Below, piece after piece: positions 13,111 through 26,500 of a stretch of 64,000 nucleotides of DNA. This stretch comes from Datnioides undecimradiatus. Taxonomy: Eukaryota; Chordata; Actinopteri; Lobotiformes; Datnioididae. The stretch is from the NCBI GenBank assembly GCA_008933995.1, contig WARS01000029.1, positions 16,863,131 through 16,927,130 of the forward strand. Direction: 5' to 3'. Below the pieces are notes generated by a model. The model was not told the DNA's origin. It searched no databases and was given only the letters and a program-made list of their open reading frames with translations. Every line of letters starts with the position of its first letter. Position 1 is the stretch's first letter. Position numbers and translations under genes: made by a program.

Positions 13111-15917
13111 TAAGTTTTTTTTTGTCTGGTTTGAGGTGGCGAGCCAAGTGTGTGATGGTCTCCGCATCGACCACGGAGAGGAGGAAATTACTCCTTTGTT
13201 CTGCAAAAAGACTCGACTAAATGTTAGTCCTGCCGAACAAGCCTCATTTTGTTTTTGTTTTTTCCCCCCACTAGCTCTCAGCTAGTGTTTGGAAATATGA
13301 AATCTTTACGTTGTGTAATGGTGTTGAGCATTATAGCTAACTTTGTTTGCGGGCCTACATGTATATATATGGATTTTTCTACCACATACTAGCCAGAAAC
13401 AAACTTTCCATAAAACCCCTTTAGTAGCCCTTTTAAAACAGTCCTTTATGGAAGCGTCTGGCCACCAGCTAGACTTTATTTTATTGCACATTTGGCAGGA
13501 AATTCCTCATGCTCCCACCCCCACCGTCTCCTCCACTGAACTCCCTCATAATGCACGACTTGAACCCTAATATGTGAAAGAAAGAGCTCCGCATTTGTTG
13601 CACGAAGTTTGCAGCATTGCTCTTATTCTCCGGGATTACGGCCGTTGCACTTGTTTTACACATGATTTGTTTTCACTAGGGAGACACGACCGGAGATTAC
13701 GGTTTTGTTAAGTCTCGAGGATGATGTCAACATAGTTCAAAATAATTGGTGAATGGGTTAGTTGTCAGCAATAGCTTGGCCCTGGATGTGGCCTAGCGGA
13801 GATGATCAAATAATGTACAGCCTGCATCCTGTGGTGCACCAAATGTTTACTGTCATTGTTATAAACTATCTTACCCCACAGTGGTTATTATTTATAATAA
13901 CGCGTTTGGGGCTCGAGGCATTTCCATCCGTTTCCTTTCGGACGGTTTTTGAATCAACAGTTGAATTTGTTTTCTGTCCAGTGCGGCGGCCCTTGTTGTT
14001 TCCGTAGTAATAGCATTGGTAGAAACACATGTTACAGTTGCTCACTTTTTGCGTTTATTTTAACATTTGATAGGACTAATAATACCTAAAATATGACCAG
14101 CCTGTGCGGACGGAATTGTGCTTTTAAATTTACACAATTTACACAACAGTTGTTCCATGTTTGTTGGAGATATAGGAACTTAATGTGGCCTTCTTATCAT
14201 GTTTGGTCAAAATAGCAATACATTTAGATCGTGTTTTGCTGTTATAAATTGATGTGAAACACAAGTTCTTGCTGTAAAGCATCTGTTTAGCTCAGTGGTC
14301 TGTTTGACTGGAGGTTCGGGCTCTTTTGTGGAGAATGACCTGCCTTCTCTGCCTTGTGTGGGGTGACAAAGACCCCTAATCTGCTTGCTTCAAATATTGA
14401 TCCAGCAGTAGCTGAAGATGCCATTTTGTTACATTAAGCCCCCCCTCCGTGTGCCCCACTCCATTTATCTTAGTAGTTAAATAATATTTGCACATGTTTT
14501 GGTGTATTTGTAGTGGTGTGTGCGACCTGTTTCGTCCTTGATTGGCCATGTTATCCAAAAGTTTGGGAAAGCAATGACAGCCATGTTCCTAGCCTATTTA
14601 CTCTTGGGGCGATGTGTTGTGTGTTCACTTCCTTTCCTTGTCCCAAGGTTATATTAGTTCTGCTTGCTTGAGTTGCAGTTTGACTGCACTGTTTGTCTCC
14701 CCTGAAGTAGCAGATGGTATTTCCATACATATAGAAAATTATTTTATGCATTTAATACTTCTGTTTGTTTAGCTTTCAGGTGGTTCCAAAATTATACGTT
14801 TAGTTCTTGACATATACGTACATATTCAGTGTACCCCCCTTTTTTTTACACCTTATGTCGTGCATTTCTTCTAAAACAATCATCTTTTTGTTTTGTTTTC
14901 AACTGCATCAATTTATGTTAGTGCTGTATTACAAAAGAGGCTGTAAAAGCACACCACCTGTTGGTGTCCAAGTGCCTCTATTCCTCCACTCGCTCGCTAT
15001 ACTACTGGTTCCCTGTGAGACTTGCAGAACCACCGCTCAGCATCAGAGAGCGGCCTCGGGCTTGCGTTGGAATGCAAAACACAGGGTAAATCCAGTATTC
15101 ATGCTCACTGTGTCATTTGACAAGGTTCTTTCTGAGTTGACATATGGTAATTTGGTAATGACGTGTTTGCATACAGTCATTAGCTCTGCCTTTCACCCCT
15201 ATTTCCTTGGGCTAACAATAGTCCCAATTATGTCTGTAATTGTAAATGTATTACATTCTCTTTCATGTAGCAATGATCGACATATGGTTGTGTTATTTGC
15301 CAGGGTTGCGTAAAATGAAAGGCATTTTTTTTTTTAAGTCGGTACTTGGTAGTAATTTGACTAAGGGCAGAGCATTCATCATTTCATGGCAGTGTCTCTT
15401 CTATCTGGATGGGAAGGCAGTGTCTGACTGAAAGAAGCATTTTTAAGAGGACCCAGCTAAAGTGTTACGTTGTCTGTTTATCCTCATTGGTCTGTGTTTC
15501 AGGGAGGTAGTAATTTGAGCTGCATGTTTTGTCCAGCTGAGACTACATAGGCAGTCATTGATTTTCATGTTGTCTCTCATGCGCAAGATTGTAATATTAC
15601 TCTGAAAATTACAACCACAAATTTAATGCGTTGGCAATAAGAAAGTTTTTTTTTTTGTGTGTGGGTTGTTTTTTTTTTTTTTAAGATATTATTTAAAAAA
15701 TTTTAAAAGGAAAATGCTGACATCGTCTTGTATTGGTGTCTTATGGGAGACTAACAACTTGCCAGTAAAATCATCTCTAGAGTTTTGTTATTGCAGTGGT
15801 AGAGTAGTTCAGATCATTCATTACCATCATCCTTTTTATTTTTAAAGAGCTACATGTAACTTCTCTTTGTGCTTGCTAGTGCCATTAAAATCCTGTATCT
15901 GCAAATTTCTCTCGTAG
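13111..15917 (+). other. tcf3 first intron (5' UTR intron), no other gene seen
   Basis: Stretch between the probable first exon and the acceptor at 15917. It holds a 168-codon open frame at 14807-15313, but that frame is hydrophobic low-information sequence without recognisable domains and is judged random. No conserved alternative first exon was identified. Confidence 0.5.
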
Positions 15918-16014
15918 GGTTTATTAGAGACTGAAGGGTATGAACGAACAGCAGCAAAGAATGGCTGCAGTGGGAACTGACAAGGAACTCAGCGACCTCC
16001 TGGATTTCAGTGCG
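15918..16014 (+). other. tcf3: tcf3 first coding exon (activation domain 1)
   Basis: The acceptor AG lies at 15916-15917 and the donor GTAAGA at 16015. The ATG at 15940 opens [20 protein letters not shown], which matches the conserved N terminus of E-proteins, so this start is secure. A second in-frame ATG seven codons on (Met8) is also conserved in the family. The LSDLLDFS helix is the AD1 segment that contacts p300/CBP KIX and ETO-type proteins in E-proteins generally. Confidence 0.93.
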
Positions 16015-19000
16015 GTAAGAGAGTGGGAGAGCAGTCTGGGTGGTTCTGGGTGGCATTGGGAGGAAGAGGTGAAGTGAATGCGATACAGGTATGGGCAGAG
16101 AGAGCTGGAGGTCTGGATAAGAGAAGGGGGGTAAAAGGGGTAAGGAAAGACAATCGTGGGAAAAATCTGCAACAGAAATTTTGCACTTTTATTTATTTAT
16201 TTTTTTAACAATAGGCCGCGTCAGCTCAAGATATTTTTTATCCTTCATACTTGCCACACAGATGTAGTGCTGATCATTTCAAAGTAATACACCGTTATAC
16301 CTCAGGGTGACTGGTGAAAATGAATTCAGGTTTTAAATATAGGTTATTCAATTATGTAGGTGATGCAGAGAGGCAGCAACAAGGAAGTGGATCCGTATTG
16401 CCCTGAGCTGGTATCCACTGTAAAATGTAAACAGTGAATCAGGAACAAACGCAGGAAACTATGGAAATAATTTCACCCCCGTTCATCTTGTTAACAGAAC
16501 CTGAGGGGAAACACTGCTTATGAACTAGTTTGAGCAGGCAGCTTCTGCTTGTCTTTTTTGTCATTTTCTCAGGTATCCTCCAGACATTATCTGCAGAGTG
16601 GATAGATGTAATCGGTTAAGCCTTTATTAAACTGCTTTTTATTTTGTTTTGAAGCTTTTGTTGAATTTTATACTCATATAAGCGCCCCATAGGCTCATTG
16701 AAGCTGCACAGTTTTTTTTTTTCTTCTCCTAAATAAATTGATTGAAAGGCCAAATTGCCAACTCTGGGTAATTATTATATATAGAGCACAACAGGTAATT
16801 CAAAACTGTGACTCCTAATGAATATTTGTCAGCAGACTTAATGTCCCATGAGATTTCTTTATACAAAATACAGCTGATTAATACTGAAGTGTTTATGCCA
16901 TTGCAAGAGTCATTGACATTTTCTGATTTGTAACACTGGGGAAAACAGCTTTATCCTTTTATCTTTAAGCATCGTTGTGTATGAATATTGTTGATGGAAC
17001 GCCATTGTAATATCTTGCGATTGAGTCCTTTTCTCTGCCACACCATCGGTATTTAAAGGAAGCCATACCCCATTAAAGAAAAAACCCTTGTCGTTGTGAG
17101 GGGGGTTCGTGGGAGGTTCTCATTAGACAGTTGGGTTTGTGTTAGAAAAGCTCAGATTGATCAGCTGCCAATTTGTATCAGCAGATGTTCCGTCTAAATA
17201 TGACATTGATAATTGGGTGAGAAACTGTCGAATAATGTACAAACAAATTTCCTCCTCTTTGTTTATTTCCTGGCTAGTGAAAGAAATGCATGCTAGATTG
17301 GAGGCTGAATAAAGAAAAGCCAGAAATATTTGAGATATCTGTGACCAAACGTAACGGAAACAAAGATGGTGTCCAAATTGGTTGTTGGACTGGGTAGACC
17401 TTCCCGGTTAGAAAGGGAGAAAGAGATCATATGGGGTAGTGGCAGAATGTGTTATGGTGTCCTAGTTACGAAAAGGTTTGGTTAGTACGCTGACGTGTCT
17501 ACATTATTGAAGTGTGCCACAGCAGATATTTAGACCACACCGCAAACTCATGGTAAAGCCCACAGTGGCACAGTGACAAAACCCTCAGTCTGACCGGAGT
17601 GTTTTGAAAGCTTAAGTCGGCACTGCATGTGAAAATTTGTCTTTTTCATTTAAAATTAAAAGACAAATTTTAGGTTCGTGCTACATTTTGTTTTTGGAAA
17701 ATGCATACCTCTGTATTTTTAAATCTATAAAATGGAGAGATTGCCTATTTCTCGACAGTGGGATTTTACAAATAATGACGTTATTTGTGTGTTTTACTGT
17801 TTGCTGGGAGCCTTTTAATCAATGGTGAAGTCGTGTTTTGAAATAGTTTCTATCCAACTTCAAACTGATCCCAAACTAAAATTCCTGTAAGGGGGGGGGG
17901 GAGCACACAACAGCTGAATGACATGTGTGTGTGATGTCATTTATTAGTGGAAATCGGAAGTGTGAAGTGTGCCGTCCTTTGCTTTGTTAGTTACGGTGTC
18001 TTTCCTCTTTTGTCTTGTAGATGTTCGCGCCTCCAGTAGCCAATGGGAAGAACAGGACAATGACACTTGCCAGCAGTCAATTTGGTGGATCAGGTGAGTT
18101 TTAAATATGAAAAAAACAAATGTTTGCCTTGTATGTACTGTCTGTCTTTGGAAACATTATGTAAATATACATATACATGTCATTTATGTTCAATCTTTGA
18201 CCCTTAGCAGTCAAACTAGGTGCAAAATGGAAAGGAAACCAACGTCAATTTACAACTAATAAGAAAGAGCACAAACTTCAAAGGTCAGCTTAACCAAATT
18301 ACAACTGTACCCTCCCACGTAACCCTTGCGGTATCAAGCATGCAGATACTTTCAATTTCATTTTCCCGGGTTTTGAGAACGCTGCCAAACCAGAGGGGTA
18401 GTGCAGATACAGCAGAGATTAATATTATTTTAAGTGCAAATTGCGTTTGGAGAAACTCAGAACGTCCAAATAAAATTTCAGAAACAAGTGCAGATTAATC
18501 CACTGCTGGTAAAAGATTTCATTTGAATACTTTTCCACAAATAAAATAATGTGAAATCGGTTAAGCTTGTTTTACTCTACTACTGTGTTTTACTCACCGC
18601 CTGTGTGTAATTTTAGAAGAAATTCCCAGGTAGTGACGTGCTACAGCTTGCTCTGTGCCTGCTTCTGAGGATGTCCCTTGATTCCTATCTGTATAGTGAA
18701 GTGGCCCTTTAACACTCTTTTAGAGAGAAAGGAAAAAATCGTTTTTAGCTCAAATCTTATCGGGCCCAGGATATTCTTTGCATGTAGAACTGAAACGGCA
18801 GACTTTAAAAGACGTGTAGACAAGTTTTATTTTTAACACCGGTGTCATCCATTCCTTTTTGAATGGTCTTTGATTAACTATTTTAAAGTGCATAGCATCT
18901 GCAGCTAACCCCCTCAGACATGTGAAACCTTTGAGTGAGCTTTTCTCTCTTCCTGAATGTTATTAGTAAGTCGTGTTACTTTCGTTCCTCTGTCACCCTG

Positions 19001-20161
19001 CCAACCTGGCGTGTGAAATCGAGTCACACTCCCTAGTGTTCCCCAGAGTGAGAACTTGGCCACTGAGGAACAAAGGCAAAAAAAGGGGCTTATGGACTTG
19101 AAACGACTCCCCCACCCTGAAGTGTAAAACACTCCTCCCCCAACACGGCACAGGGCTCTTACCCCCACTGATCTGCAGGAAATGGCTTGAGTCCGAGACA
19201 ATGTCCCTCGCCCCCAGCTCGCAGCCTCTTAAACTGGCCCAGCATGCAGTGAGTGGCCAGAGTGGAAGAGGGAGCTTGTTGAATAGAGGGATCAGCCCGT
19301 GGAAGGCAGGATTCTGTTTGTTTCTATTACAGCAGGCAATTACTAAGCAGTGAGGAGTTAATTCCTTCCCCCCTCCTCATGTCCTAAAGTGTGGCCCTCA
19401 GTCATTGACACCCATTTTAATGCGATACTTCAAGCTGTCCCATTTAACTATGGGAGATCTGCAGGTACCCTCTAATAGCACGTCAGGGTCAAAATGCTAA
19501 CGTGTGAATTCTAGCCCAGGAGTTTCTCATAGAGCTGTGTTACAGGCCTGTCTGTATGAGGAAGAAAAGTCACCTAGACAGACTGTATGTATGTGGAAGA
19601 CAACAGGAAGCTTCAGATTAGGTGCAGATTATTTTATTTTATATTTTAGATGTAATAGCTGCGCTTGTCAACAGGACTTGTTCCTTTGAAACTCAGTTCA
19701 AAAGATTGTTTATTAATCTAACATACAGTATGGATATGGGTCTGGAAACCTATTTACTACAGAAATGATGACCATTAAAGAGCAATGCCCGTCTATGACG
19801 TCACTTAGGCCGCTTGTATATTCAGGGACCCAGCAGCGCGGGAACGGCAGTGAGCAGCCTAGTGGCCCACCAGACCACCTCTATTCATCAACACAAAAGT
19901 GCTCAGAGGGGTGCTAATTGCATTAGGCGTCCTTCTCCCTTCCTCAGTGGCCAGAGAGTGTGTGTTTGTGTGTGTATGTGTGTGGGGAAGGGTGTGTCGG
20001 GGAGAGGAAAGAGGAGAGGATTGGCAAGAAGTGTGGGATGTTTGAGAAGTAGGGGAGGCAGAGTGTGACGGTGTGTGGTGGGAGCTGGCCAAGCCCACAA
20101 GCCTTGAGGCAGGCGTCCCCTCTGTCACCTCTGCAGCTGCTGGCAATGTCTCCAACCCCCT

Positions 20162-20205
<44 letters not shown>

Positions 20206-23200
20206 TATCGCACTCACACTGGATGCGACAGGCTCACTTCCCTTAGATCACAACAAACAACATTGTGAATTTACACATCTGATCTCTCTTGGTAGCCAGC
20301 TAACTAGCTACGCGTATGACTTTTGCACTTTCGGTTGAATACCTGCAACGTGTCTGCAGTATCGCGTCTTGTGTCTCACCGTGCTTTGGTGGGTTGTAGT
20401 TGGAAAATCTAAGCCCTCAGAAAGAGGAAATCTCAAAGGAGAGTGGCTTCCTTCTTCAAATAAATTAGATGTTTTCAGAGCCTGCAGCCGTGAGAAGGCT
20501 TTTGTGGCTCAGAAAATAAATATTTTTCTGGGTTCTGGTTGTGAGTCAGTATTTGTTTTGCCATGTGACTTTCACTGGAAGTACATTCACACTAGCCATG
20601 CCAAAATCTGGATGGATGTGATATACATGTCCAGAGAACCTGTTGTTTTCATGCCAACCCCATGTCTTTACATTTTTCACATGTGCATGTCCAATTTTTA
20701 GATAATTCAGTGTATTTTTAATGTTGTTTTCCCAGCTTGGGCATTGTGGCAATTGACTCATTTCTTCACTTTGAGCTTCATGTAGCTCCAGTCTGGTTTA
20801 GTAGATTGTTGCATTCGATTTGGGAGGTAGCATGAGCTGCGGTGCTCCTCGACTTCAGATATCTTGTAAGTATAAATTGCAGACGGAAAGGTTGCATTGA
20901 GAGAAAGTATTTATTTGTGTTGTATTATTAATGTGATGCAATACATTTAGGTTGAACTGCACATTGATTATTGAATGTTATGAATGGGTGTCTACAGTAG
21001 CTAAGAAATGCAGTGTGAGAGCCGAGTTGTTTGCTGTCTTTGGTTTTAGTTTGTGTTGAACAGGAGCAATGCTAGGAAAACGGTAAAATAAACAGCTCAG
21101 GAGTAAAGTTGGTGATGAAATGAAGATGAAATAAAGAGATTTAGCAGATCTGTGTTCATCATTTTAAATTTCATAGAGAATGCAGACTCCGAAAGTGTCG
21201 AGATACTTTTTTTTAGGTCACAGGGTTGGTTTAAAACAAAGTACTAAAAATATTTGTTACTGGCCAAAATAATTAATGTAGGAGTATGTTGCTGACCTAC
21301 TTTGAATGGTACATATCTTGTTTTTACAATTAGTCTTATAAAACTTGCTTACTTGCTTGTAGAAGAGCAACACACCCAGGATCTAAAATTAAAATCTGAA
21401 ATGCATTGGCCAGTGTAGCACGTGACCCCATTTGATCATTTTTAACAGCATGTAAAGGTTGAACTTTAATTCTGCATTATTTTATCATTTCGGTTTTCTC
21501 TTGGTATTACACATGACAGGAGATTAACAACAATAGAAAGATCTCTCCTGGCATAGTCAGGCTCTCCTATGCTGGCTGAGCGTCAGTGTCACCTCAGCAG
21601 CTCTCCACCTTGTTTTAATTGCCTCCGAGTTAATTACTCCAGTAAGTGTGAAACAATGTTGTCAGACTTCTCCTGCACAGCCGTGCTTTCACTCTATCCC
21701 CTGCACCCCCGCTGGCCAAATGGAGGCTTCATAGGCGGATGAGTGGTGTATTGAAAATAGCTGTGAAGATTATGAAGTTGCACTCTTACCTCTACTTGTT
21801 GGCTTGGTTGGCCTCCTCATTACAGGCTGTTGTTGACAGTGATGATGTGTAATTTTGTGGGTTACCTGTTACAGTTTTTAAGCAGGGTGTACATGTGAAA
21901 ATACTTTGTGGTCTACCAGCAATTTGGATGTAGCTCGAGTGTCTTGAAGTGGGGCGAAAAAAGGAAGGTGTTTGAGTTAAAGCACGTCTATTCACTGCTA
22001 GGCTGGAAGCAGATGAGCTTATTGTCGATGTCTCTGCTGTGAAGCGGATTTTTATCTTGCTAATTTGATATTACTTTTCACGGCACCAAGCCTAGGCTGA
22101 AGCATCTTCATACAAAGTCTGTCATCTTTATTTAGGTACGAGTCTGTCACAAGCGTCCTGTGCCATTGGACTTGGATGATGGCGGTGCAGCGATTTATTA
22201 GCGCTGTGGCCTTTCAGCAGGGCCGATCTGACAGTGAGCGAGGCTGATCTTTTGAGGTCCCCTCTCCTCCCTGCTTGCCTGATTCTCCATGCCACTGGCA
22301 TCAGCTCCATAGATCACGGCTGTCGCAGCGTGTGTAGGTGCTTGCACCGCTCTGTTAGTCTCATCACTCATTCTCACTCGTCAGCTAGGCTGCTGATCTC
22401 GTCCAGACCCCTCTCACACTGCCTTCCCTCTTGTTCCTCCCTGTCTCTCCCTCCCTCCCTCTCTCTCTTGTCCCCTTGCTTTCTCCTTCCACCCGCTCAC
22501 TCTCTCTTTTGCTTTCTCACACACATTTTTTTAATTAGGCAAAAATCAAAGGCGAAATATGAATATTCATAAGGAAACCACATTAATATGCACAATTATG
22601 CAAATCAGCATGCAATTAAGGCTTGTGTCTCCAGAGAGCCTGGATAGCATTAGTGCATAAGACAGGGAGAAGGGGATGATGGGGGTATTTTGGAGTTTTC
22701 TGCTCCACCAGTCTTTTGGCTGTGTTGTTCCTTTGTGCCACACATCGGTTCTTTCTTTACGTGGAAACACCGTGGTTCATGTTTTGGCTTTGTCTTTATT
22801 GTTTTGTGTTATTTTATGGGTTTGTCTGTGTCAGTTTGACTGAGTGGAATTTAAATGTGGCTTAGATGACATTTCATCCTCTTGGATTACATTAGGGACG
22901 CGAACGGTTAATTTTCTGCTATTCAGTGACCGTAATAAGTACTAATGGGTAAACTGAGCAGCTATTCCTATGTGCCCCCCCCCCCCCGCACAAGAAATGA
23001 GGTTGTGTTGCATTACATTGCATTTTGAATGCGACAGCAAGGGCCTTTGATCAATAGTGATGCTCTGTCCTGGCTTGTGCCCATTGTGGCCACTTAAGGA
23101 CATTGACTGTTTAGAGTTGGACGTGGTGACAGGTTCTGTTGATAAGACTCCAACATCATTTCTACAAATCTGCAGTGACACAGGATAATTATATAATCTC

Positions 23201-23516
23201 ATTGTGGATAGTGCTATCATTGTTTACTTTTTGCTCCTTTCAACTCTATCTAAGATCAACTAGATTGTTTTCACCGCCTGTAAATATTAACTGTATGCCT
23301 TTTTCCAGCAATAGATGAGCGCAGTGGCTCTGGGTCTTGGGGCTCGGCAGAACAGAACAGCCCCTCTTTCAGCCAAGGACGGGTAAGATCTCAATACACA
23401 CACTTGCACTCTTAAGTCGCACACGATTTTAAGTTTGGAGATCTAAGCATTAACACCAGATGCCATGATATTGTCACACACTCACACATGTTCAGTTAAT
23501 CACTCTGCCATAGATG

Positions 23517-23558
<42 letters not shown>

Positions 23559-26500
23559 CTCTCCCTACCACCGCAACAGCTTAGTGCATTTTCATGCCGT
23601 GTGCCATGTTTGATTTGAAGTGGTAGTTTTACTTTCTACCTAATAACCTTGGCTCAGGATCCTGCATTGGCAAGCTCTCTGGTAGCCCAGAACCTCTGTG
23701 GAAGCCCACCGGTAATTGCAGCTTCACATCCGCTGTAACTGTCTTGGCACAACTCTGTGTAAATACAAGGAACAGGGGGTGAAATAGATGCAGCAGGCTT
23801 TGATTACCACAAGTTGATAATTAAGAAAGTCGGTTTGAATCCCCCGAGCTGATGCAGATTTGTTTGGCATGGATCCTGTTAGTTAGACAGAAAGACAGAG
23901 GGAGGGTAGCCACTAAGCTATATAGGTGTCGTAAAGAGTGGTTATCATTTAGGTCCCTGGGTGTGGTAGTTTGTTTTTCCAGTGTTGAACCCCCATTTTT
24001 TGTTTATTTACATTTTTGCAAAGTTTATTGATAAAGTTTCGTGTGTTCCCACAGGGCTATGCAGAAGGCTCCCACTACAGTGAGCATGAAGGCCTGTCCT
24101 CTCCATTCATCAGTTCAGGGGTTGCAGGTATGTTATTTTTTGGCTGTCTTCACATTGAAAAGTGACTCGTGTGTGGTTAAAAACAGCTCAATGACATTTT
24201 TAGCACTTTAGTGGAATGAGTGTATACATTTGCTTCCCAGTGCCAGACGCAATGTGTCCAGTTTTTAAAATAATCATGTTGATAATTTCACTGTTCTGCA
24301 CACTTTATGGCCAATTGTTTTTCTGGGTGGCAAAATGTGTGTGTGTGTGTGTGTGTGTCTACATGCATGTATGTGTGTGCATTTGTGTGCCTGTGTTCAT
24401 TCGTTGAGTGTTGGGGATGTTAGGGCACTGAAGCAGAAACCTTCCCTTGGGTTTTGTCTGGCAGGCGGCTTTATGCAGCTGAGCGTACTGAAAAAGGGGA
24501 GGGCATCTCTGGACTTTTTGTACTTTAGAAAACCTACTTTTCATTTGTTTTAGCACACACCGATGCCTCTTAATGTATGTGTACACATGTCATTGTTTCG
24601 CCCATATTAATGTTCAAGTAATCTTTAACTTCTGTGTTACAGGTAAAAATGAGCGACCACCGTACCCTCCCTTTGGAAGCCAGGTATGTTGCTATTTAGC
24701 TTATTCCTTTCCACTTTCCATACTGTTGTATGTGTGTATGCATGTATGTGAGATAGATAAATTCACGTAATGTGTCAGTATAGAGGAAGCCCCGATTTCT
24801 CACTTCTCTTTTCATTATAAATACTTTGAATTAACTGTCTTCATTTCCTAGAAGAGAAGCGGTTTGTGCTTTACTCTCCCACGCCCCTGAGAGTATTATT
24901 AGTTAAACACTCTTTCTGCCTCTTCCACCCTGCCAGCCTGGTTTTCTACCTAGCGACATAGCGATGCCCAGTCCAGATGCCATGTCCCCCTCTGGCCTGA
25001 AATCTGGTTCCCAGTTTTACCCATCATACCCCAACAACCCCAGGAGAAGGCCGCCTGATGGAGGCATTGGTAAGATAACTGGAGGAGACATGGGCCATGT
25101 TGTTGGGGCCAGCCATTTCTTTTTATTTTCCATGATTTATACTCATGTCTGTGTGTATTTTTCTTGTTTTGATTGACAAGGGCGTAGGTTACGATTATTG
25201 TCATTTTCAGTTCAAATAGTTCAAATTGCTTGTTTCGTCCAACCAATGGACCAAAATCCAAAGATATTCATTTATGGCTGGGAAAATGGGGTAAGGGTGC
25301 ATTTAAAAGGCTAGAATGACTAATTATTTGGCATTTTTGCCTAAATAACAATTATTTCATGATCATCATAGTGGGTTTTTTGCAACTGTTGTGATATTCA
25401 AACCTGTAGAAGCAAAAATATGAAATGTTGAGTAGACGACAAGTGATTTTTCTCATTTGTGTAAATATTTTTATACAGTTATGCTGTGTTTTGGGGTTTT
25501 TTTTTCTGTGTTCAACAAATCTCTTTAAATCGATCCAGATGAATGCACAGCAACAATGACTCACGCTGACATGACATGGACATACTATACACACTAGTGC
25601 ACTTGCATGCTGTGTCCTGTTTTGCAGGTGCAATTAGAGCACACATATAAACGGCGCCTGTGCCGACATAACACTGGCAAACGTGTCTCTGCTAAGTTCC
25701 TATTTGTGTTTTTGCCTCTCACCTTTGCTCTGTGTCTCTGCCTACCTCCTTTATAGACACCCAGCCAAAGAAGATTCGGAAACCCCCTGGCCTGCCGTCC
25801 TCGGTGAGAGCTTATTTCTGCTCGCCTTCACAGCTCAGAGCCAGTCCTCTCTCACTCTCTCACTCTCTCACTACACATAGGCACACATACACACACACAG
25901 GTACACTTACACACAGCCTTCCCCACTCTGCTTGAGCAGTTCTGTGACAGACAGGGGTAAAGACCCTCTGCTCTGTCAGACTCTAAGTGAGCGGACAGTC
26001 AGGCAACTCAGGCCCCAATAAACATCATCACTGTGGCTGTCTCTACACTACACTCAAGTGGTTTCAAGTGGTGTTCAGGGTCTGGTTGTCGTGTAGACGA
26101 GCAAATTTATAGGATTTTAAGGTACTTTGTCAAGTCTAGCAACTTGCCTTCTTCAGTCGCCTGATATTGAATTATACGTTTTGTAAAAACAGAGATCCTG
26201 TATTTGGGTGTTTAAGGTGTTTCAGGGAGCGACTACAACAGGAGTTCAAGGTGGTTGTGTGCTGATTGCTGGTTTCAGTTTACGGATGGTAATAAGATAA
26301 CTGGAATTATTAAGCACAGACTTTTACCATCCTCTTATTGAATATTTTATGTTTTCTTCAATATCAAAGGACAATTTAGAAATATCCAGTCTGTCTGGTC
26401 AAACTTTCACTTCCCAGTGTTTTGGTTCCTAAATATTAGGTTATTTGCTGCTTTTGTTCCTTTTCTTAAATTGTTAAAAAGGTAAGTTGGATTTCAGTTT

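Larger units (their letters stand above)
18094..23308 (+). other. Large tcf3 intron between coding exons 2 and 3
   Basis: A 5.2-kb intron bounded by GTGAGT at 18094 and TTTTTCCAG at 23308. It contains CT/CA microsatellite DNA at 20161-20205, a poly-C run near 22975-22987 and at least one regulatory-looking block at 22530-22640. No exon-like open frame with E-protein similarity was found. Confidence 0.7.

Noticed and set aside
14807-15313. 168-codon plus-strand open frame in tcf3 intron 1
   Set aside because: No recognisable domain, no splice-consistent context, and a hydrophobic biased composition typical of AT-rich random frames.
23518-23555. Regular repeat tract that could be mistaken for a CRISPR array
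   Set aside because: It is a simple CA microsatellite with no spacers, in vertebrate DNA.
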